From Torreya grandis (Eukaryota > Streptophyta > Pinopsida > Cupressales > Taxaceae), in NCBI GenBank assembly GCA_037957365.1, contig JARHVA010000081.1, forward strand, positions 2,870,001 through 2,934,000: 64,000 nt of DNA, given 5' to 3'. The notes below the pieces were generated by a model. The model did no database searches. It saw only the letters and a program-made list of their open reading frames with translations, and had not been told where the DNA came from. Shown in pieces: positions 61,541 to 64,000 of the stretch. Position 1 is the first letter of the stretch. Each line of letters starts with the position of its first letter. Both the position numbers and the translations under genes were made by a program.

Positions 61541-61888
61541 AATTTTATGCAACAAAATCTAATGAAATCAACAAAATGTCTCAAAATCCCTTCCTAATTC
61601 CTCACAATACACTATTTGTTGGCAAGAAAAACTAGATCCAAACTATGCAAACCTACAAACCTAATTTTTTTCAAAAACATGACAAAATGCTAAAAATTTA
61701 GCTAAAAAATATAATTTCATTTTAGCCTTGACCTCACTAACTTTACATTTTATCATAATACCCTACCACTTATGACTAGTTGACAACCCTCAACGTTTGA
61801 TAACTATCTGATATGTAAGCATCCTGCCATGTGCCATCATTATTGAATTTATATGTAAACTACAAATTCAAAGGGAGATTTGTTTAAA

Positions 61889-61914
61889 ATATATATATAT
61901 ATATATATATATAT
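61889..61914. repeat. (TA)n microsatellite
   Basis: Thirteen AT units. Confidence 0.9.
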
Positions 61915-64000
61915 GAATAGATCTATAAGATTTCAAAAAATTGCCAATAACTCAACATTGATGTGGTCACCCTTCTGAACTTAAATAAGATCTATTCAAT
62001 GTTAACCAATCAAAATCAAGATGTAGTTAAATACCTTTTTTTGAGACACATGAAATTACTATTGATGATGTTAGTAGTTCACCCCTAAATAACATCTTCA
62101 TAGTTTTGATCAATTAGAACATGGTTAAATAGGTTTTTACATATTTTTTGTTAACAAATTCACAAGTTGGCTTTTGGAAAACTCTAAATTTTTTAAAGCA
62201 ACAAAAATAATGGATTTTGATTGTTTTAAAAAGAAAACTTTAATCAAAGCTTAAAACAAAGTGAATGCTTTAGTCACCCTTTAGGACTAATAATTCATAA
62301 CCTAGTAAAATGGGGCCATGTATAATCAAATCCTCATATTTAATTAAATAACTTCTTACATGGTATAATATATCTTACTTGATTAAGGCTTGTTATTAAA
62401 ACAAAGGAACTAATATTATCTTGGGAAGAATGGTATTGTGACTAGATTAGTTATGACACCATGTCATAATGTGCTAAGTTTAAATAATAAATTTGAATGT
62501 AACTAATCACATCTTATCCATAAAAGAATTTAATTTACCAATAAAGAGCCTAAAGAGGGTGTCTAGGAAGATTTACCTAGTAATGAATTAGGATCACTGT
62601 TTAAGTGGTGCGTATAAATTATACTACACACAATTTGATATAAGAGTGAATGAATGCCAAAACAGGAGTGAGACATTGAACTAAATTAATGATAACAACA
62701 TAAACAACATCGATTACCCCTAGATTACATTATTCCCACTTAATTACCAATTTTGGGTTTATTGTAAAACCTCAAACATAAATTTAGGTGCTATAAATGT
62801 CAATAAAAATGAACCTCGGATTCAACTTGGGTTATTATCAGACCACTCCTTAATTAGATAGTAATAATTATTGAATGCATAATGTTTAATCCTAAGTTTA
62901 TATCGCATAATTAAATTAAGGTGATTATTGTATACTCTATTTGAATTCAATTAATTAATTTAAAATAAAAATAAACTATTAAAACTAAAATAGAATAAGG
63001 TACAATAAAATATAGTAAGATACAAAACTTAAGTAAGCTATAAATAGTGACTTATGAAAGGGGAAATATATATACTTAGCTTGTTATCAGTTAATTCTTG
63101 AATAAATAACCTATGGAATGATTGAAAATTGATCAGATCGAACTCAAGATTATGTGGCCACCAAAATAAGAAATTTAAAACTATAGGGAGAAGAGTGCAC
63201 TAGGTAGACAAGGTAGTAGTATGGATCTATCCACTAATGCAGAGTTATCCCTATTAACTATACAAAATAATTTCCACTTGGTTCACATGAAGATACCTAC
63301 AAAGATTTCTTGTCTTTATTTAGATCCCAATTGGATATGTGAAATACCTATAAAATTAAAACCCTTTTCATGCACAAACACACAAAATAAGATCAAATTC
63401 AAAGGGAGAAAAATGGGAAGTGGGATATGGTCGAGCTATCCCCATGAAACCCCTTATTGACTACATAATCTAGGTAGACCTTAGGACAATGTAGTTATCC
63501 CTTTGGGGAAGATCATATGAATGCAACTAGAAAATTATATTATAATACTTGATAAAATATACCCTCAACCTTCAAAAATAATGTTGACTTGGCCAATATT
63601 ATAGTAAAGCAGTATAATTGAACTTGAAAGGAAGAATGCTCTTTTACTTAATGTAGAATGCTTTTGAAATCAAATTACCCAATAACATAATTGAGAAGCA
63701 TTTGATGTGATTTTATAGAGAGATATTTGGAATATTTATGTTAGTTGACCTTTAAAAAGTATAAAAGAGCCATTACAACATGTATAAAATTCAAAAACTA
63801 ACTATTGGAGCATTTTAGATAGGTCCACAGTAGTAGATAGATCCGCATTGCGGACTTGCCTAAAAAGGTCAAAAACTTCTAAATTTTTTTGACACAAAAC
63901 TATAACTAGAATAGGGATGAATGGGAATGAAATATGGATGTCTGCATGATATTTTTACATTAATTAAGGTTTTCATAGAGTTTATAGATTATCATAATGG
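61915..64000. other. AT-rich spacer, nothing recognised
   Basis: No domain, array or RNA gene seen. The 79-codon ORF at 63221-63460 has no family resemblance and no supporting context. Confidence 0.45.

Noticed and set aside
63221..63460. Plus-strand 79-codon ORF near the right edge
   Set aside because: No family resemblance, splice or promoter context.

Overview
The window reads as repeat-dominated nuclear DNA of a large-genome seed plant. The evidence is nested Ty3/gypsy and Ty1/copia LTR retrotransposons in decay, a LINE-type DUF4283 fragment, long dinucleotide microsatellites and AT-rich spacers. LTRs of 2.6-2.8 kb and several antique gypsy families would suit a gymnosperm, but that is inference. 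I found no intact host gene, tRNA, rRNA or CRISPR array. Every recognisable protein domain is transposon-derived and broken.

Layout. (1) About 0.4-8.7 kb: element A, a + strand gypsy deletion derivative (left LTR part 1518-3083, primer-binding site, gag, RNase H-like piece, integrase tail, right LTR 5856-8682). (2) 8.7-10.1 kb: minus-strand gypsy gag/protease remnant G. (3) 13.1-13.7 kb: LINE ORF1-like DUF4283 pseudogene. (4) 14.0-39.8 kb: three-level nest. Outer + strand element D (LTRs 14009-14967 and 38826-39812, near-matching target duplications GGGAC/GGGAT) lacks recognisable pol and is rich in minisatellites. Inside it sits minus-strand gypsy B (19237-35338, same family as A, with gag, protease, extra RNase H, RT, RNase H and integrase, all with stops). 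One LTR of B is broken by a rearranged minus-strand copia unit (30046-34695). (5) 44.9-54.9 kb: element C, a structurally complete + strand LTR element with perfect GATAT duplications. It carries a gag relic, no visible pol, several tandem arrays and an antisense plant-mobile-domain (PMD/MAIN-like) pseudogene. (6) 56.8-58.5 kb: minus-strand gypsy RNase H-integrase relic E. (7) The rest is AT-rich DNA with microsatellites and a diverged 90-bp tandem array.

How parts relate. A, C, D and the copia unit lack most or all of pol. If they ever moved in this form, they depended on enzymes from relatives. B is the only copy here with a nearly complete domain order, but it carries stops and an integrase active-site change. 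Insertion order by nesting: LINE-like DNA, then D, then B, then copia. The most unusual items are the antisense PMD gene in C, the RNase H-like domain upstream of RT in A/B, the in-frame internal deletions of the copia unit, and repeated hairpins and GGTTCAA/TTGAACC arrays in the A/B LTRs.

All calls come from reading and hand translation. Boundaries of decayed units are approximate unless a terminal motif or target duplication is cited.
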